Assembly (NCBI RefSeq): GCF_018326265.1
Contig: NZ_AP023360.1
Location: forward strand, 7,809,001-7,873,000
DNA length: 64,000 nucleotides
Direction: 5' to 3'
Source of the DNA: Catellatospora sp. IY07-71
Lineage (GTDB): Bacteria; Actinomycetota; Actinomycetes; Mycobacteriales; Micromonosporaceae
Part shown: one piece after another, positions 17,453 through 26,353 of the stretch
How positions within the stretch are numbered: position 1 is the stretch's first letter
How the letters are laid out: every line of letters starts with the position of its first letter
Notes under the pieces: model-generated
Seen by the model: only the letters and a program-made list of their open reading frames with translations
Told to the model about the DNA's origin: nothing
Database searches by the model: none
Made by a program: the position numbers and the translations under genes

Positions 17453-18138
17453 TCGCACTGACCGGGATGCGGCTGCGCGCCTTCGTTCGCACCGGCCGGT
17501 CCGTGGCACCCCTGATCGCCGCCCTGGCCGTGCTGTCCGTCCTGTACGGCGGGGGCCGGGCCGAGGCCGGTGAGGCGTACGGTGCCTCCGCTCTGATCCT
17601 GTTCCCGGTGCTCGCCTGGCAGACGAAGATCCTGCTGGACGTGGAGCCGGACGTGCAGCGCCGCCTGGCCCGTGTCGCCGCCGGCTCGGCGGCCCGCGAG
17701 ATCACGGCCGGGCTGCTCGCCGCCGCCGTCGCCGGGCTGGGCACCATCGTGATCGCGCTGGCCCTGCCGTGGCTGGTGCAGGGCGTCAAGCCCGACCCGG
17801 CCGGTCTCGGGGGCGACGTGGCCGCGGTCGCCCTCGGGTTCGGCGTGCACCTGCTGGCCCTGCTCCCGGCGGTGGCGCTGGGCGGGCTGGCCTGTCGCGC
17901 GGTCACCCGCAGCGCGGGCAACGGTGTCGCGGTGCTGGTCACCGGCTCGGTGCTGGCGATCGTGCTGGGGCTGCAGGGCTCCCCCGTCCCGTGGCTCGTG
18001 CCGCCGCTGATGGCCACCGCCCGCTTCACCGCCTCCGGCAGCGGCGCCGCCACCGCCCTGTGGCTGACCGCCCACGCCCTCCTGTGGTCGGCGGCGGCGC
18101 TCGCCCTGTACTCCCGCCTGCGCCGCACCCGCGCCTGA
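17449..18138 (+). CDS. ABC exporter membrane subunit
   Basis: A 229-residue membrane protein with six or so hydrophobic segments (SVAPLIAALAVLSVLYGGG, ALILFPVLAWQTK, EITAGLLAAAVAGLGTIVIALALPWLV, AVALGFGVHLLALLPAVALGGL, GVAVLVTGSVLAIVLGL, ATALWLTAHALLWSAAALALYS). It is translated from a GTG overlapping the stop of the ATPase gene, so the two form one exporter. No substrate hint is present. A terminator-like stem follows at 18154-18184. Confidence 0.8.
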   Translation: MIALTGMRLRAFVRTGRSVAPLIAALAVLSVLYGGGRAEAGEAYGASALILFPVLAWQTKILLDVEPDVQRRLARVAAGSAAREITAGLLAAAVAGLGTIVIALALPWLVQGVKPDPAGLGGDVAAVALGFGVHLLALLPAVALGGLACRAVTRSAGNGVAVLVTGSVLAIVLGLQGSPVPWLVPPLMATARFTASGSGAATALWLTAHALLWSAAALALYSRLRRTRA

Positions 18139-18153
18139 CCGCTGCCCGTGCTG

Positions 18154-18184
18154 AGGGCTGCCGCCGCGCAAAGGCGGGAGCCCT
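18154..18184 (+). terminator. stem-loop after ABC operon
   Basis: AGGGCTGCCGCC (18154-18165) pairs with GGCGGGAGCCCT (18173-18184) around a 7-base loop, 16 bases past the permease stop. No U-tract, which is usual in high-GC actinomycetes. Confidence 0.55.
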
Positions 18185-18210
18185 GATCCTGGGTGGTTCC
18201 GGCTGGCAGA

Positions 18211-19068
18211 ATGACCCGGGTGGCGCGCTTTCGATCATGGGACGGGACCGAGCTGGCCTACCGGGTGACCGGGGACGGACCGCACCTGGTGTGCGTGCCG
18301 GGCGGGCCCGGCCAGGCCGTGGCGTACCTCGGCGACCTGGGCGGCCTGTCCGCCACCCGCACGCTGATCCTGCTGGACAACCGCGGCACCGGCGACTCCG
18401 CGATCCCCGCCGACCCGGCGACGTACCGGGTGGACCGGATCGCCGACGACGTCGAGGCGCTGCGCGCCCACCTCGGCCTGGACACCATGGACCTGCTCGG
18501 CCACTCCGCCGGCGGCGGGACCTGCATGCTGTACGCCGCCGCCCACCCCGCCCGCCTGCGCCGCCTGGTCCTGGTCGCCCCGTCGCTGCGGGTGCTCGGC
18601 CTGCAGTCCGACGTGGACCTGGCGCACGTGCTCGCCGAACGTTCGCACGAGCCGTGGATCGACGAGGCCGCCGCCGCGCTCACCGCCGAGGCCGCCGACG
18701 AGCAGGACCTCGAACGGCTGCGCATGCTCGCGGCCCCGCTGCTGTACGGCCGGTGGGACGACGCCGCTCGCGCCCAGGCCGCCGCCGAGCCCGCCCAGTT
18801 CGCCCGCGCCGCCACCGACGGCTTCTACGCGGGCTTCGACCCGGACCCGACGCTGCCCGAGCGGCTGGCCGCGCTCGCCGTGCCGACCCTGCTGGTGGCC
18901 GGCGAGCACGACATCTGGCCCACCCGGCACGCGATGCGGCAGCTAGCCGCGCTGCTCACCGCGTCGCGGCTGACGGTGCAACCGGGCGCGGGTCACTTTC
19001 CGTGGGTGGACGATCCGCGGGCGTTCGCGGCGTCGGTGGAGGGGTTCCTCGCCGCAGCGCCAGCATGA
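18211..19068 (+). CDS. alpha/beta hydrolase, proline-iminopeptidase-like
   Basis: A 285-residue alpha/beta hydrolase. The oxyanion-hole segment is HLVCVPGGPGQA, the nucleophile elbow is LLGHSAGGGTC, a late acid sits in VAGEHDIWP and the catalytic His in QPGAGHFPW. DNRGTGDS is typical of the proline iminopeptidase / S33 branch. The substrate is unknown. Its last 113 bases overlap the oppositely oriented benE gene, an unusually long coding overlap at 3' ends. Confidence 0.87.
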   Translation: MTRVARFRSWDGTELAYRVTGDGPHLVCVPGGPGQAVAYLGDLGGLSATRTLILLDNRGTGDSAIPADPATYRVDRIADDVEALRAHLGLDTMDLLGHSAGGGTCMLYAAAHPARLRRLVLVAPSLRVLGLQSDVDLAHVLAERSHEPWIDEAAAALTAEAADEQDLERLRMLAAPLLYGRWDDAARAQAAAEPAQFARAATDGFYAGFDPDPTLPERLAALAVPTLLVAGEHDIWPTRHAMRQLAALLTASRLTVQPGAGHFPWVDDPRAFAASVEGFLAAAPA

Positions 19069-20188
19069 GCCCGCCCGCGAGCAGGCCCCAGAACGCGGCG
19101 CCCACGCCCAGCAGCACCACCCCGGACGCGGTCACCGCGAAGGTGACCACGGCGGCCTCCCGCCCGCGCTCCTCGGCCACGGCCGAGGCCAGCGCCGAAC
19201 CCAGCGCCCCGAGCAGCGCCAGACCCGCCACCGCCTCGACGAGCACCGGCGGCGAGCCGAGCACGAACGCGGTCGCCGCGCCCGCGCCCAGCCCCAGCGT
19301 GATCATGCCGATGCCCGCGGTCACCGACGCGATCCAGCGGCGGCGCGGGTCCGGGTGCGCGTCGGGGCCCGCGGCCAGCGCGGCCGTGATCGCGGCGAGG
19401 TTCACCGCGTGTGAGCCGAACGGCGCGGCGACCGCGGTGGCCACGCCGGTGCCGAGCAGGATGCCGCGCAGCGGCGGGGTGTAGCCGTACCCCTGCAGCA
19501 CCGCCATGCCGGGCACGTTCTGCGAGGCCATGGTGACCAGGAACAGCGGCAGCGCCAGGCTGACCAGCGCCTGCCAGGTGAACACCGGCGCGGTCAGGGC
19601 CGGCTCGGGCACGGCGGCCGCGCCCCGCAGCGCCTCCGGCGCGTCCAGCGCGATCACCACCACGGCCGTGATCAGCGCGGCGGGCACGGCCCAGGAGCGG
19701 GCGAAACGGCTCAGCACCGCCCACACCAGCACCACCGGGATCGCCAGCAGCGGCACGTCCACCAGCGCCCGGACCGGGGCCAGGCACAGGTTCAGCAGCA
19801 CGCCCGCCAGCATGGCCGCCGCGATCGGGCGCGGGATGGCCGCGATCGCCCGGCCCAGCGCCGGGAACAGCCCCGCCGCGATGATCAGCGCTCCGGTGAC
19901 CAGGAACGCGCCGACCGCCGCGGCGAACCCGCCGTCGACGGCACCCGTCGCGGCCAGCAGCGCCGCACCCGGGGTCGACCAGGCGATGCTGATCGGGATG
20001 CGGTGCCGCAGGCCCAGCACGAGCGCGGTGACGCCGGACGCGACGCATACGGCGAGCAGGCCGGACGCGGCCTGGCGCTCGTCGGCGCCCACCGCCCGCA
20101 GCCCGGCCAGCACCACGGCGAACGTGCTCGCGAACCCGACCACGGCCGTCACCACGCCGGCCAGCACCGGCTGCACCACCCTGCCCAC
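18956..20188 (-). CDS. benE: BenE-family benzoate/H+ symporter
   Basis: A 410-residue transporter with about 12 hydrophobic segments. Recognisable parts include VVQPVLAGVVTAVVGFASTF, LRHRIPISIAWSTPGAALL, QNVPGMAVLQGYGYTPPLRG and APFGSHAVNLAAITAA. The AWSTPG and NxPGxAVL motifs are characteristic of BenE. It would import benzoate or another aromatic acid with protons. GTG 20188 has GGAGG six bases upstream. The gene is divergent from an XRE-cupin regulator, a common pairing, but no benzoate catabolic genes are in the window, so the true substrate is open. The C-terminal 38 residues are Pro-rich and lie over the neighbouring hydrolase gene. Confidence 0.9.
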   Translation of the reverse strand: MGRVVQPVLAGVVTAVVGFASTFAVVLAGLRAVGADERQAASGLLAVCVASGVTALVLGLRHRIPISIAWSTPGAALLAATGAVDGGFAAAVGAFLVTGALIIAAGLFPALGRAIAAIPRPIAAAMLAGVLLNLCLAPVRALVDVPLLAIPVVLVWAVLSRFARSWAVPAALITAVVVIALDAPEALRGAAAVPEPALTAPVFTWQALVSLALPLFLVTMASQNVPGMAVLQGYGYTPPLRGILLGTGVATAVAAPFGSHAVNLAAITAALAAGPDAHPDPRRRWIASVTAGIGMITLGLGAGAATAFVLGSPPVLVEAVAGLALLGALGSALASAVAEERGREAAVVTFAVTASGVVLLGVGAAFWGLLAGGLMLALRRGTPPPTPRTPADRPPTESDPRPVAPSAATR

Positions 20189-20269
20189 GGCACCCTCCGC
20201 CTTTCCAGCCCGCCAAGCCCAGCCCGCGCGCGACGGTGCGCGGCGGCCCGTGATCGGCGGTGCGGGTGC

Positions 20270-20285
20270 GTTCCGCAAACGGAAC
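20270..20285. promoter_or_regulatory. candidate operator GTTCCG-N4-CGGAAC
   Basis: A 16-base inverted repeat GTTCCGCAAACGGAAC in the 123-base gap between divergent benE and the XRE-cupin regulator. Position and symmetry suit the dimeric helix-turn-helix protein encoded next door. No binding data can be inferred. Confidence 0.45.
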
Positions 20286-20311
20286 GGCCCTTCGTGGTGC
20301 ACGATAGCCGG

Positions 20312-20884
20312 GTGAGTTCGCGTGCGGCAAGCGGTCGGCCGGCCCTGGAGCCCGGCGCGGAAGGGGTCGGCGCACGCCTGCGCAGGCTGCGCGAGCAGGC
20401 CGGCGTCTCGCTGTCCGAGCTGGCGCGGCGGGCGAACGTGGGCAAGGCCACGCTGTCCGGCCTGGAGAACGGCACCCGCAACCCGACCCTGGAGACGCTG
20501 TGGTCGGTGACCGCCGCGCTCGGCGTGCCGATCACGACCCTGCTCGCCGGTCAGCGGTCGGGGGTGGTGCGCGGCACCGCGGTCGAGGCGACGCTGCTGC
20601 AGGTCTTCGACGACGGGCCGGTGACGTACGAGCTCTACCGCATGGTCGTGCCGCCCGGCCCGGCGCAGGCCTCCCCCGCCCACCACACCGGCGTGACCGA
20701 GCACGTCACCGTGTTCAGCGGCGTGCTCCAGGCGGGCCCGGCCGACGCCCCGCTGCTGGCCGGTCCGGGCGAGCACATCTCGTGGACCTCGGACGTGCCG
20801 CACCGCTACGCCGCCGTCGGCGACGAGCCGGTCCAGGCGAGCCTGCTCATCCGCTACCCCCGGACGGCGAATCCGCAGCCCTGA
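20312..20884 (+). CDS. XRE-family regulator with cupin sensor domain
   Basis: A 190-residue regulator with an N-terminal helix-turn-helix (about 18-73: GARLRRLREQAGVSLSELARRANVGKATLSGLENGTRNPTLETLW) and a C-terminal cupin (about 95-185: PGPAQASPAHHTGVTEHVTVFSGVLQAG, PGEHISWTSDVPHRYAAVG). This class binds a small ligand in the cupin and controls an adjacent transporter. Its divergent neighbour is benE, so it most likely regulates that gene, perhaps through the palindrome at 20270-20285. Start GTG 20312 was chosen as the closest in-frame start before the HTH. Confidence 0.88.
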   Translation: MSSRAASGRPALEPGAEGVGARLRRLREQAGVSLSELARRANVGKATLSGLENGTRNPTLETLWSVTAALGVPITTLLAGQRSGVVRGTAVEATLLQVFDDGPVTYELYRMVVPPGPAQASPAHHTGVTEHVTVFSGVLQAGPADAPLLAGPGEHISWTSDVPHRYAAVGDEPVQASLLIRYPRTANPQP

Positions 20885-21012
20885 CCAGGTGCGCGAGGGG
20901 GTCCGCATTGGAGTGGGGCGGCCCGCCGATCCGTGGTCGGGCAAAGGTTTCCGACAGTTCGGTACCTTTCCCGGGCGTACGCCGTTAAGCGGGGTGACGG
21001 CAGGAGAACGCT

Positions 21013-21318
21013 ATGTCACGGCCGCAACCACGACCCCGATCCGGCACCGACGTACGGCACCTATCCCGCGGCACCACCTATGTCGGGCGCACGGCGATCC
21101 AGAGCCGCGCCCTGGCCATGGTGACCGAGGGCAGAACCCGCTGGAGCGAGCACCACATGCAGGTCCACGGCGTGTGCGACCGCTGCGGGCACACCTATCC
21201 GTGCGAGGACGCGCTGCAGGCGGCCTGGCAGATCGTGTACTGGGAGCCCTACCTGCCCGAGCCGGGGCTGGTGCGGCCGTACGTCGTCGCGGAGTGGGAC
21301 CCCGGCGACCTTCCCTAG
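21013..21318 (+). CDS. hypothetical protein with short Cys motif
   Basis: A 101-residue protein starting ATG 21013 with AGGAG at 21002-21006. It is basic at the start (SRPQPRPRSG), followed by SRALAMVTEGRTRWSEHHMQVHGVCDRCGHTYPCEDA, which includes CDRC and a third Cys seven residues later, resembling a small zinc knuckle. The C-terminal third is acidic and aromatic (WQIVYWEPYLPEPG). I do not recognise the family. It stands alone, with a palindrome 40 bases after its stop. Confidence 0.7.
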   Translation: MSRPQPRPRSGTDVRHLSRGTTYVGRTAIQSRALAMVTEGRTRWSEHHMQVHGVCDRCGHTYPCEDALQAAWQIVYWEPYLPEPGLVRPYVVAEWDPGDLP

Positions 21319-21358
21319 CGCCGCGCCCACGTCCCGGTCCCGGACGAACCCATCAGTC

Positions 21359-21413
21359 GATCATGAAGTTAGGGCAGCGACACACCGCCGAACACGCCCC
21401 TAAGTTCATGATC
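21359..21413. repeat. palindromic repeat family P4
   Basis: GATCATGAAGTTAGGGC (21359-21375) pairs with CCCCTAAGTTCATGATC (21397-21413), two mismatches, around a 21-base loop. It lies between tandem genes, 40 bases past the stop of the CDRC protein. It shows the same arm length as the other palindromes in the window but unrelated sequence. Confidence 0.8.
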
Positions 21414-21530
21414 AACGGGGTGGTGTTGCGCCCCGGATATGCGCACATTTCCTAGAATGGGCATCGACTTGGTGACGGGTTCACACTAGCATCCATGTAG
21501 TTGAATTCGTGCGCATTCGAGGGGGCGACG

Positions 21531-22739
21531 ATGGCGACCGGGCATGACGTGGTGCAGGCGCGGACCTACCCGTTCGGTGATCCGGATCGGCTCAATCTGA
21601 ATCCGATGTATGCGCAGCTGCGCCGCGACGAGCCGCTGACCAGGGTGCGGCTGCCGTTCGGGGAGGAGGCGTGGCTGGCGACGCGGTATGACGACGTGCG
21701 GATGGTGCTCGGAGACGCCCGGTTCAGCCGGGCGGCGAGCGTCGGGCGCGACGAGCCGCGCACCCACCCGCACCAGAACGACTCCGGCATGCTCGCCATG
21801 GACCCGCCCGAGCACACCCGGCTGCGCAAGCTCATCGCGAAGGCGTTCACGGCACGCCGCGTCGAGCTGCTGCGCCCGCGCACCCAGGAGATCGCGAACG
21901 GCCTGCTCGACGACATGGAGCGGCACGGCTCCCCCGCCGACCTGGTCGAGCACTTCGCCGACGTGCTGCCCGTCGCCGTCATCTGCGAGCTGCTCGGGGT
22001 GCCCTTCGCCGACCGGGCGAAGTTCCAGACCTGGTCCGAGGCGATCATCTCGACCACCTCGCTGACCCCGCAGCAGATCATGGAGTACCTCGGCAACCTG
22101 CACGGCTACATCGCGGGCCTGATCGCCCAGCGCCGCATCCAGGAGACCGACGACCTGCTCAGTGCCATGGTCAAGGCCCGGGACGAGGACGAGGACCGGC
22201 TCACCGAGCAGGAGCTGGTGCAGCTGTCCGCCGGCCTGCTCGCGGCCGGGCACGAGACCACCGTGACCCAACTACCCAACTTCATGTACGTGCTGCTCAC
22301 CAACCCCGACCGGCTCGCCGAGCTGCGCGACGACCCCTCGCTCATCCCGGCCGCCGTGGACGAGCTGATGCGCTACATCCCGCTCGGCACCGCCGCCGCG
22401 TTCGCCCGCTACGCCACCGAGGACATCGAGGTGGGCGGGGTGCTGGTGCGGGCCGGGGAGCCGGTGTTGGGCGCGCTCGCCTCCGCCAACCGCGACGAGC
22501 GCGTCTTCAGCGACCCCGACGAGCTGGATTTCCACCGCGAGAGCAACCCGCACCTCGGCTTCGGCCACGGCCCGCACCACTGCGTCGGCGCCCAGCTCGC
22601 CCGGCTGGAGCTGCAGGTCGCGCTGCACGCGCTGATCACCCGTTTCCCGAAGCTGCACCTGGCGGTCGCCGAGGAGGAGCTGCCGTGGAAGAAGGGCATG
22701 CTGGTGCGTGGTCTCAAGAAGCTGCCGGTGGCCTGGTGA
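21531..22739 (+). CDS. cytochrome P450
   Basis: A 402-residue bacterial class I P450. The I-helix oxygen-binding motif is LLAAGHETT, the K-helix ExxR is VDELMRYIP, and the haem loop is FGHGPHHCVGAQLAR with the axial Cys. DPPEHTRLRKLIAKAFT is the usual C-helix region. Such enzymes hydroxylate or otherwise oxidise small molecules; substrate cannot be inferred. The ATG at 21531 follows GAGGGG. It overlaps the ferredoxin gene by GTGA, so electrons probably come from that partner. Confidence 0.93.
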   Translation: MATGHDVVQARTYPFGDPDRLNLNPMYAQLRRDEPLTRVRLPFGEEAWLATRYDDVRMVLGDARFSRAASVGRDEPRTHPHQNDSGMLAMDPPEHTRLRKLIAKAFTARRVELLRPRTQEIANGLLDDMERHGSPADLVEHFADVLPVAVICELLGVPFADRAKFQTWSEAIISTTSLTPQQIMEYLGNLHGYIAGLIAQRRIQETDDLLSAMVKARDEDEDRLTEQELVQLSAGLLAAGHETTVTQLPNFMYVLLTNPDRLAELRDDPSLIPAAVDELMRYIPLGTAAAFARYATEDIEVGGVLVRAGEPVLGALASANRDERVFSDPDELDFHRESNPHLGFGHGPHHCVGAQLARLELQVALHALITRFPKLHLAVAEEELPWKKGMLVRGLKKLPVAW

Positions 22740-22960
22740 GCGGCCAGTGGCGGGTCTCCGTCGACCGCGACCGCTGCATCGGCTCCGGCCTGTGCGCCGG
22801 CACCGCGCCCGAGCACTTCCAGCTCGTCGACAAGAAGTCCACCCCGCTGCGTGAGCTGGTCGAGCCCGACGAGGCGGTCAGCGATGCCGCCGACTGCTGC
22901 CCCGTCGAGGCCATCCTCGTCACCGACGCCGCCACCGGCGACACCGTCGCGCCCGGCTGA
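22736..22960 (+). CDS. 3Fe-4S ferredoxin partner of P450
   Basis: A 74-residue ferredoxin with the three-Cys pattern of actinomycete P450 partners: Cys14 and Cys20 in DRCIGSGLC and Cys55 in the CCPVEAI motif. The single cluster is most likely 3Fe-4S. It begins at a GTG overlapping the P450 stop, which ties their expression. No ferredoxin reductase gene is visible in the window. Confidence 0.92.
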   Translation: MSGQWRVSVDRDRCIGSGLCAGTAPEHFQLVDKKSTPLRELVEPDEAVSDAADCCPVEAILVTDAATGDTVAPG

Positions 22961-23083
22961 GCCCGGTGGGTGAGATGGGCGACAGTGCGCGGGGGTGCGG
23001 ACGCGGCTGATTCGGTCATCGTGCTTCCGGCTGCGTACAGTTTCCGGGCGAGGTTGGCAGGCGAGCACGGAACGGGCACCGGG

Positions 23084-24535
23084 ATGACGATCAGCGAGCA
23101 CGAGGGCACGGGCATCGACCCTGCGCGCCTGGAGGACTGCCTGAACGTGCTGGCGGAGATCGACAAGCTGCCCACCGAGCACCCGGACGCGATCGCGGTG
23201 CGCCGGGCCGTCGGGCGCATGTTCAAGCACGTCAAGCAGCAGCGCCGCCGGGACAAGCGGGCCGAGGTGCTGGCCGCGGACGACGCGGTGACCGCGGCGA
23301 CGGCGACGGCCGCGCCGGGCCGCATCGACGACGAGACGGCGGGCGCGTTCGGGCTGACCTCGCCCACGAAGGGCGACATCGCCGGGCACCTGCGCCAGGC
23401 GCGCGCCTGCTACATCTGCAAGGTCCGCTACACCCAGGTCGACGCGTTCTACCACCAGCTGTGCCCGGAGTGCGCGGAGCTGAACCACGCCCGCCGCGAC
23501 GCCCGCGCCGACCTGACCGGCCGCCGCGCGCTGCTCACCGGCGGCCGCGCCAAGATCGGCATGTACATCGCGCTGCGGCTGCTGCGCGACGGCGCGCACA
23601 CCACGATCACCACCCGCTTCCCCAGCGACGCGGTGCGCCGGTTCAAGGCGCAGCCGGACAGCCACGAGTGGCTGGACCGGCTGACCATCGTGGGCATCGA
23701 CCTGCGTGACCCGGCGCAGGTGGTGGCGCTGGCCGACTCCGTCGCCGGGCAGGGCCCGCTGGACATCCTGATCAACAACGCGGCGCAGACGGTGCGCCGC
23801 TCGCCGCAGGCGTACGCGCAGCTGGTGGCGGCCGAGTCGGCGCCGCTGCCGGACGGGCCGCTGCCCGAGCTGATCAGCTTCGGCCACTACAGCGGGTCGA
23901 GCCCGGCCGCCGCCGCGATCCAGGCCATGCCGCACCAGCAGCTCAGCCCGGAGCTGGTCACCTCGCTGGCGCTGAGCACCGGCGGAGCGAGCCTGGCCCG
24001 CATCGCCGACGGCACCGCGATCGACGCGGGCGGCCTGGTGCCCGACCTCGACGCCTCCAACAGCTGGGTGCAGGTGGTGCAGGAGGTCGACCCGATCGAG
24101 CTGCTGGAAGTGCAGCTGTGCAACGTCACCGCCCCGTTCGTGCTGGTCAGCCGCCTGCGGGCGGCCATGGCCGCGTCACCGGCGCGCCGCAAGTACGTGG
24201 TGAACGTGTCGGCGATGGAGGGGCAGTTCAGCCGCCGGTACAAGGGGCCGGGCCACCCGCACACGAACATGGCCAAGGCCGCGCTGAACATGCTGACCCG
24301 CACCAGCGCCGGGGAGATGCTCACCGACGGCATCCTGATGACGGCCGTGGACACCGGCTGGATCACCGACGAGCGCCCGCACCCCACCAAGATCCGCCTG
24401 GCGGACGCGGGTTTCCACGCCCCGCTCGATCTGGTCGACGGCGCCGCGCGGGTGTACGACCCGATCGTGCGCGGCGAGCTGGGCGAGGACCTCTACGGCT
24501 GCTTCCTCAAGGACTACAAGCCCTCACCCTGGTGA
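23084..24535 (+). CDS. SDR-fold protein with N-terminal zinc-ribbon-like domain
   Basis: A 483-residue protein. The N-terminal 150 residues are helical and basic and end in ACYICKVRYTQ...CPECAEL, two CxxC pairs that look like a zinc ribbon. The rest is a Rossmann SDR domain: LLTGGRAKIGMYIALRLL is the dinucleotide loop, ILINNAAQT the NNAG-like motif, and YVVNVSAMEGQFSRR the catalytic Ser strand. Where SDRs have YxxxK, this protein has TNMAKAALNM, so the catalytic Tyr is Thr. It may bind NAD(P) without classical dehydrogenase chemistry, or use another residue. ATG 23084 follows 123 bases after the ferredoxin stop. Function unknown. Confidence 0.8.
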   Translation: MTISEHEGTGIDPARLEDCLNVLAEIDKLPTEHPDAIAVRRAVGRMFKHVKQQRRRDKRAEVLAADDAVTAATATAAPGRIDDETAGAFGLTSPTKGDIAGHLRQARACYICKVRYTQVDAFYHQLCPECAELNHARRDARADLTGRRALLTGGRAKIGMYIALRLLRDGAHTTITTRFPSDAVRRFKAQPDSHEWLDRLTIVGIDLRDPAQVVALADSVAGQGPLDILINNAAQTVRRSPQAYAQLVAAESAPLPDGPLPELISFGHYSGSSPAAAAIQAMPHQQLSPELVTSLALSTGGASLARIADGTAIDAGGLVPDLDASNSWVQVVQEVDPIELLEVQLCNVTAPFVLVSRLRAAMAASPARRKYVVNVSAMEGQFSRRYKGPGHPHTNMAKAALNMLTRTSAGEMLTDGILMTAVDTGWITDERPHPTKIRLADAGFHAPLDLVDGAARVYDPIVRGELGEDLYGCFLKDYKPSPW

Positions 24536-24539
24536 GCCG

Positions 24540-25259
24540 TCAGGCGGCGTGGGTGTCGTCGGCGAGCAGCGCGGCCGCGTCGTGTTCGGTGATCTCCAGC
24601 GCGGGCCCGAGCACCGTCAGCGCGCCCTGATAGCCGTCGCCCGGCGCGAGCGTGAACATGCGCGCCGAGGCGACCACCTCCGGGCGGCCGTCGTAGCGGT
24701 GCAGCCGGGGCAGCTCTGCCGGGAGCGACACCTCGATCTTGGTCATGGCCGTGCGCAGGCCGTCGCCGGTCGCCTTGAGCACGGACTCCTTGCGCGTCCA
24801 GTACGTGTAGAAGCCGTGCTGGTCCAGCGGCGCCGACGCGGCGATCTCCGCCTCGCACAGCGCGAGCCGGGCCACCCCGAGGATGTCGCGCTGGTCCTGG
24901 CAGTGCTCCACGTCGACGCCGAGCGGCCCGGCCAGGCCCACCGCGACCGCGATCCGGTCCGCCGAGTGCGACACCGACACCTCCAGCCCGGCGGGCAGGG
25001 TCGGCCGCCCGTGCGGGACGGCGCACGTGGTGCAGGAGCGGTCGATGCGCACCGCGGCCGGCTTCTCGCCCAGGTGGCGGCCCGCCACCACGCGCAGCAG
25101 CGCGGCCGCGACGGTCTGCCGGGCCTTGTCCTCGTCGCGGCGCAGCGACTCCCGGCGCTCCCGCTCCCCGGCGCTGAGCAGCCGCTGGTGCCAGGGCCGC
25201 TCGTCGGCGGGGCGGGCCCAGTAGACCCGGCACTCACCGGGACGCAGGTCGTCGCTCAC
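24540..25259 (-). CDS. 4'-phosphopantetheinyl transferase, Sfp type
   Basis: A 239-residue Sfp-type transferase, which moves phosphopantetheine from CoA to a carrier-protein Ser. Motifs include SVSHSADRIAVAVG, GVDVEHCQDQRDIL (metal-binding Asp and Glu) and YTYWTRKESVLKATGDGL (the WxxKES motif). A CTTC pair (RSCTTCAVPHGRPTLP) precedes the fold core. It overlaps the upstream lipoprotein hydrolase gene as GTGA at 25256-25259. No NRPS, PKS or carrier protein is in the window, so it probably serves carriers elsewhere. Confidence 0.92.
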   Translation of the reverse strand: MSDDLRPGECRVYWARPADERPWHQRLLSAGERERRESLRRDEDKARQTVAAALLRVVAGRHLGEKPAAVRIDRSCTTCAVPHGRPTLPAGLEVSVSHSADRIAVAVGLAGPLGVDVEHCQDQRDILGVARLALCEAEIAASAPLDQHGFYTYWTRKESVLKATGDGLRTAMTKIEVSLPAELPRLHRYDGRPEVVASARMFTLAPGDGYQGALTVLGPALEITEHDAAALLADDTHAA

Positions 25260-26257
25260 AGCTTTGCCTCGAATCTCGACACGCCCGAGCGGGTGCCGTC
25301 CTTGGCGAGACGGCCCTTGGCCGCCGCGTCCGCGTACAGCGTCCAGCGCAGGAAATCGGTCACGGTCTTCATCATCGGGTCGAAGCCCCGAGCGCCCGGC
25401 GCGAGGAACTCGCTGTGCCCGCCGCCGAGCACGGTCAGGAACGCCCGCGGCCAGGACGTCGCGTCGTACGCGCTGCGCCCCGTCTCGTACTTGACCACCG
25501 CGTCCCGGTCGCCGTGCACGAACAGCACCGGCGTACGCGAGCCGCGGAAGCCGCCCAGCGAGCCGCCCGCGATCACCACCGCCGCCCGCACCCGGTCGTC
25601 ACGCTTGTTCGCCAGCATGCCCGCCGAGGTGAACCCGCCCGCGGAGTGCCCGGCCACCGCGATCCGGCCCCCGTCCAGCCGCCCGGCGAACCGGTCCCCC
25701 GCCGTCGTATTCAGCTTCAGCAGCGCGGTGAGCACCGCCGACCCGTCCGCGGGCTGGTTGATCACGTCCGCGCCCTGGAACGGCGACGCGTCGCGGTTCG
25801 TGAACGGGTACGCCGGTGCGGCCACCACGAAGCCCGCCGCCGCCAGCCGTGTGGTGACCTGCTGGTAGTACGCGGGCAGGCCGCGCAGGCCGTGGCTGAA
25901 CAGCACGATCGGGAACCGTCCGGCGGCGGCCGCGGCGTCCTTGCGCGGCGAGCCGCCCGCCTTTCCGGCGGCCGGATACCAGACGGTGGTCGGCAGCGCG
26001 CGGTCCGCGCCCCGGCTGAGCTTCAGCGTGCGTACGCCCACCGCCAGCGCCGCCTTGGGCGCCCCCGCCACCACGGGCGGCGCGGCTGCACTCGGCGCTG
26101 CCGAAGCCGACACGGCCGCCGACGGCACGACAACGGCGCTGCTCGATGCACTGGGAGTGGGTGGGGTGGCACCGGGCGCCACGGGCGCGGCGCACGCGGT
26201 CACGCTCAGCAGCAGCGACACCGCCAGCAGACGCAGGCGCACCCGGGGCTCCGACAC
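25256..26257 (-). CDS. lipoprotein alpha/beta hydrolase (chlorophyllase/PAF-AH-like)
   Basis: A 333-residue lipoprotein. The signal is [19 protein letters not shown] with a lipobox Cys, followed by an Ala/Ser/Pro linker to about residue 65. The hydrolase part has VLFSHGLRG, the nucleophile elbow [25 protein letters not shown] and a terminal GGGHSEF His. Layout and the FSHGLRG segment resemble dienelactone-hydrolase, platelet-activating-factor acetylhydrolase and chlorophyllase-like esterases. GTG 26257 was chosen because the upstream in-frame extension is repeat P1 copy D. Confidence 0.84.
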   Translation of the reverse strand: MSEPRVRLRLLAVSLLLSVTACAAPVAPGATPPTPSASSSAVVVPSAAVSASAAPSAAAPPVVAGAPKAALAVGVRTLKLSRGADRALPTTVWYPAAGKAGGSPRKDAAAAAGRFPIVLFSHGLRGLPAYYQQVTTRLAAAGFVVAAPAYPFTNRDASPFQGADVINQPADGSAVLTALLKLNTTAGDRFAGRLDGGRIAVAGHSAGGFTSAGMLANKRDDRVRAAVVIAGGSLGGFRGSRTPVLFVHGDRDAVVKYETGRSAYDATSWPRAFLTVLGGGHSEFLAPGARGFDPMMKTVTDFLRWTLYADAAAKGRLAKDGTRSGVSRFEAKL

Positions 26258-26353
26258 GCCGCCGACTCTACCGGGAGCACCCACCCGCCGGCTCTCCTCA
26301 CACCCCACCCCACCGGCCGCCCCGTCCCGCGCGCGGCGCGGCGTCCCGCCCCG

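Noticed and set aside
21531-25259. P450, ferredoxin, SDR and phosphopantetheinyl transferase considered as a natural-product cluster
   Set aside because: No PKS, NRPS, terpene synthase, precursor peptide or carrier protein is present; the transferase faces the other way and pairs with a lipoprotein hydrolase.
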